Source: Cloeon dipterum (Eukaryota > Arthropoda > Insecta > Ephemeroptera > Baetidae). From it: a DNA stretch of 64,000 bases. The DNA is taken from contig NC_088786.1 of NCBI RefSeq assembly GCF_949628265.1, forward strand, positions 24,883,681 through 24,947,680, written 5' to 3'. A program made the position numbers and the translations under genes. Position 1 is the first letter of the stretch. Every line of letters starts with the position of its first letter. A model generated the notes under the pieces. The model did no database searches. It saw only the letters and a program-made list of their open reading frames with translations, and had not been told where the DNA came from. Positions 63,883 through 64,000 of this stretch are shown piece after piece.

Positions 63883-64000
63883 AGCCTAACTTGGCACCAG
63901 ACTCCGAAGCACAGTGAATGATAGATCTATGCTGTAATAAATGTTATCACCCTTAGCTTTGACCTAGACTTCAAAATCCCATTTTGGAAGTATATTAAAA

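Larger units (their letters stand above)
61865..64000 (+). pseudogene. Mitochondrial-clade cytochrome P450 pseudogene, interrupted by a LINE
   Basis: Segments of a mitochondrial-type P450 (CYP12/49/301/302-like) appear in order. 61865-62013: NELQWPERF, REKIRPDFEGFQGLVS. 62062-62186: NGEKWQQARMVV, then, after a one-base slip, NQPMMK and DEVAKDFVK. 62246-62322: LLRNDKIEMHADL, INKWALE. 62392-62434: ISLIALDTRLGCL. After the LINE, 63878 to the window end: EPNLAPDSEAQ, then LSFDLDFKIPFWKYIK. The introns 62187-62245 and 62323-62391 have usable GT-AG sites in matching phase. Defects: no N-terminal ~80-100 residues, a frameshift in the second segment, a TGA and a small insertion after SEAQ, and the LINE. 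The heme-binding region would lie outside the window. It is divergently placed to synthetase C. The exact CYP family is uncertain. Confidence 0.85.

Overview
The window is animal nuclear DNA, most likely from an insect or another arthropod. Coding genes are split by GT-AG introns, often only 50-120 bp long, and the recognisable proteins (Mediator subunit 4, a Trf4/PAPD5-type nucleotidyltransferase, a PAN+ZP matrix protein, TRABD, a SETMAR-type SET protein, luciferase-like acyl-CoA synthetases, a mitochondrial-clade P450, a CR1/Jockey-type LINE) fit an arthropod. The species cannot be named from the sequence alone.

Left part (1-27,265): no gene could be supported. It is AT-rich DNA with scattered CpG-rich patches. 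It holds a (GT)79 microsatellite (5141-5298), a GC-skewed minisatellite (about 6010-6246), a (GA)n microsatellite (17128-17262), and a near-perfect 2.3-kb palindrome (10585-12885) whose arms contain ~337-bp tandem monomers, resembling a foldback element.

Middle (27,266-45,222): MED4 (+, six exons) converges on a TENT4/Trf4 poly(A) polymerase gene (-, nine exons, 30001-40820, with introns of 5.9 and 2.4 kb). Next comes an eleven-exon membrane protein with three PAN/Apple-like modules, a ZP domain, a furin-type site and a C-terminal membrane segment (-, 42335-45222). Its third exon carries an apparent +1 frameshift.

Right part (45,669-64,000): a TRABD gene (-, 46825-50172) has its own poly(A) signal, and a single-exon SETMAR-type SET domain (45829-46604) lies downstream of it. 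The SET exon has no usable start codon but is in phase with TRABD exon 1, so the two proteins may share a 5' exon by alternative splicing. Three tandem acyl-CoA synthetase paralogues of nearly identical 12-exon structure follow (A 50894-54450, B 55222-57615, C 58968-61703, all -). The decayed C-terminal exon of a fourth copy lies between B and C. Divergent from C is a mitochondrial-clade P450 pseudogene (+, from about 61865 off the right end), interrupted by a 5'-truncated LINE (62435-63877) flanked by a 5-bp TTTAG duplication.

The housekeeping genes (MED4, TENT4, TRABD) are intact. The synthetase/P450 block looks like a birth-and-death cluster. All exon coordinates were derived by hand from splice signals, reading-frame phase and remembered family similarity; no alignment or database search was run.
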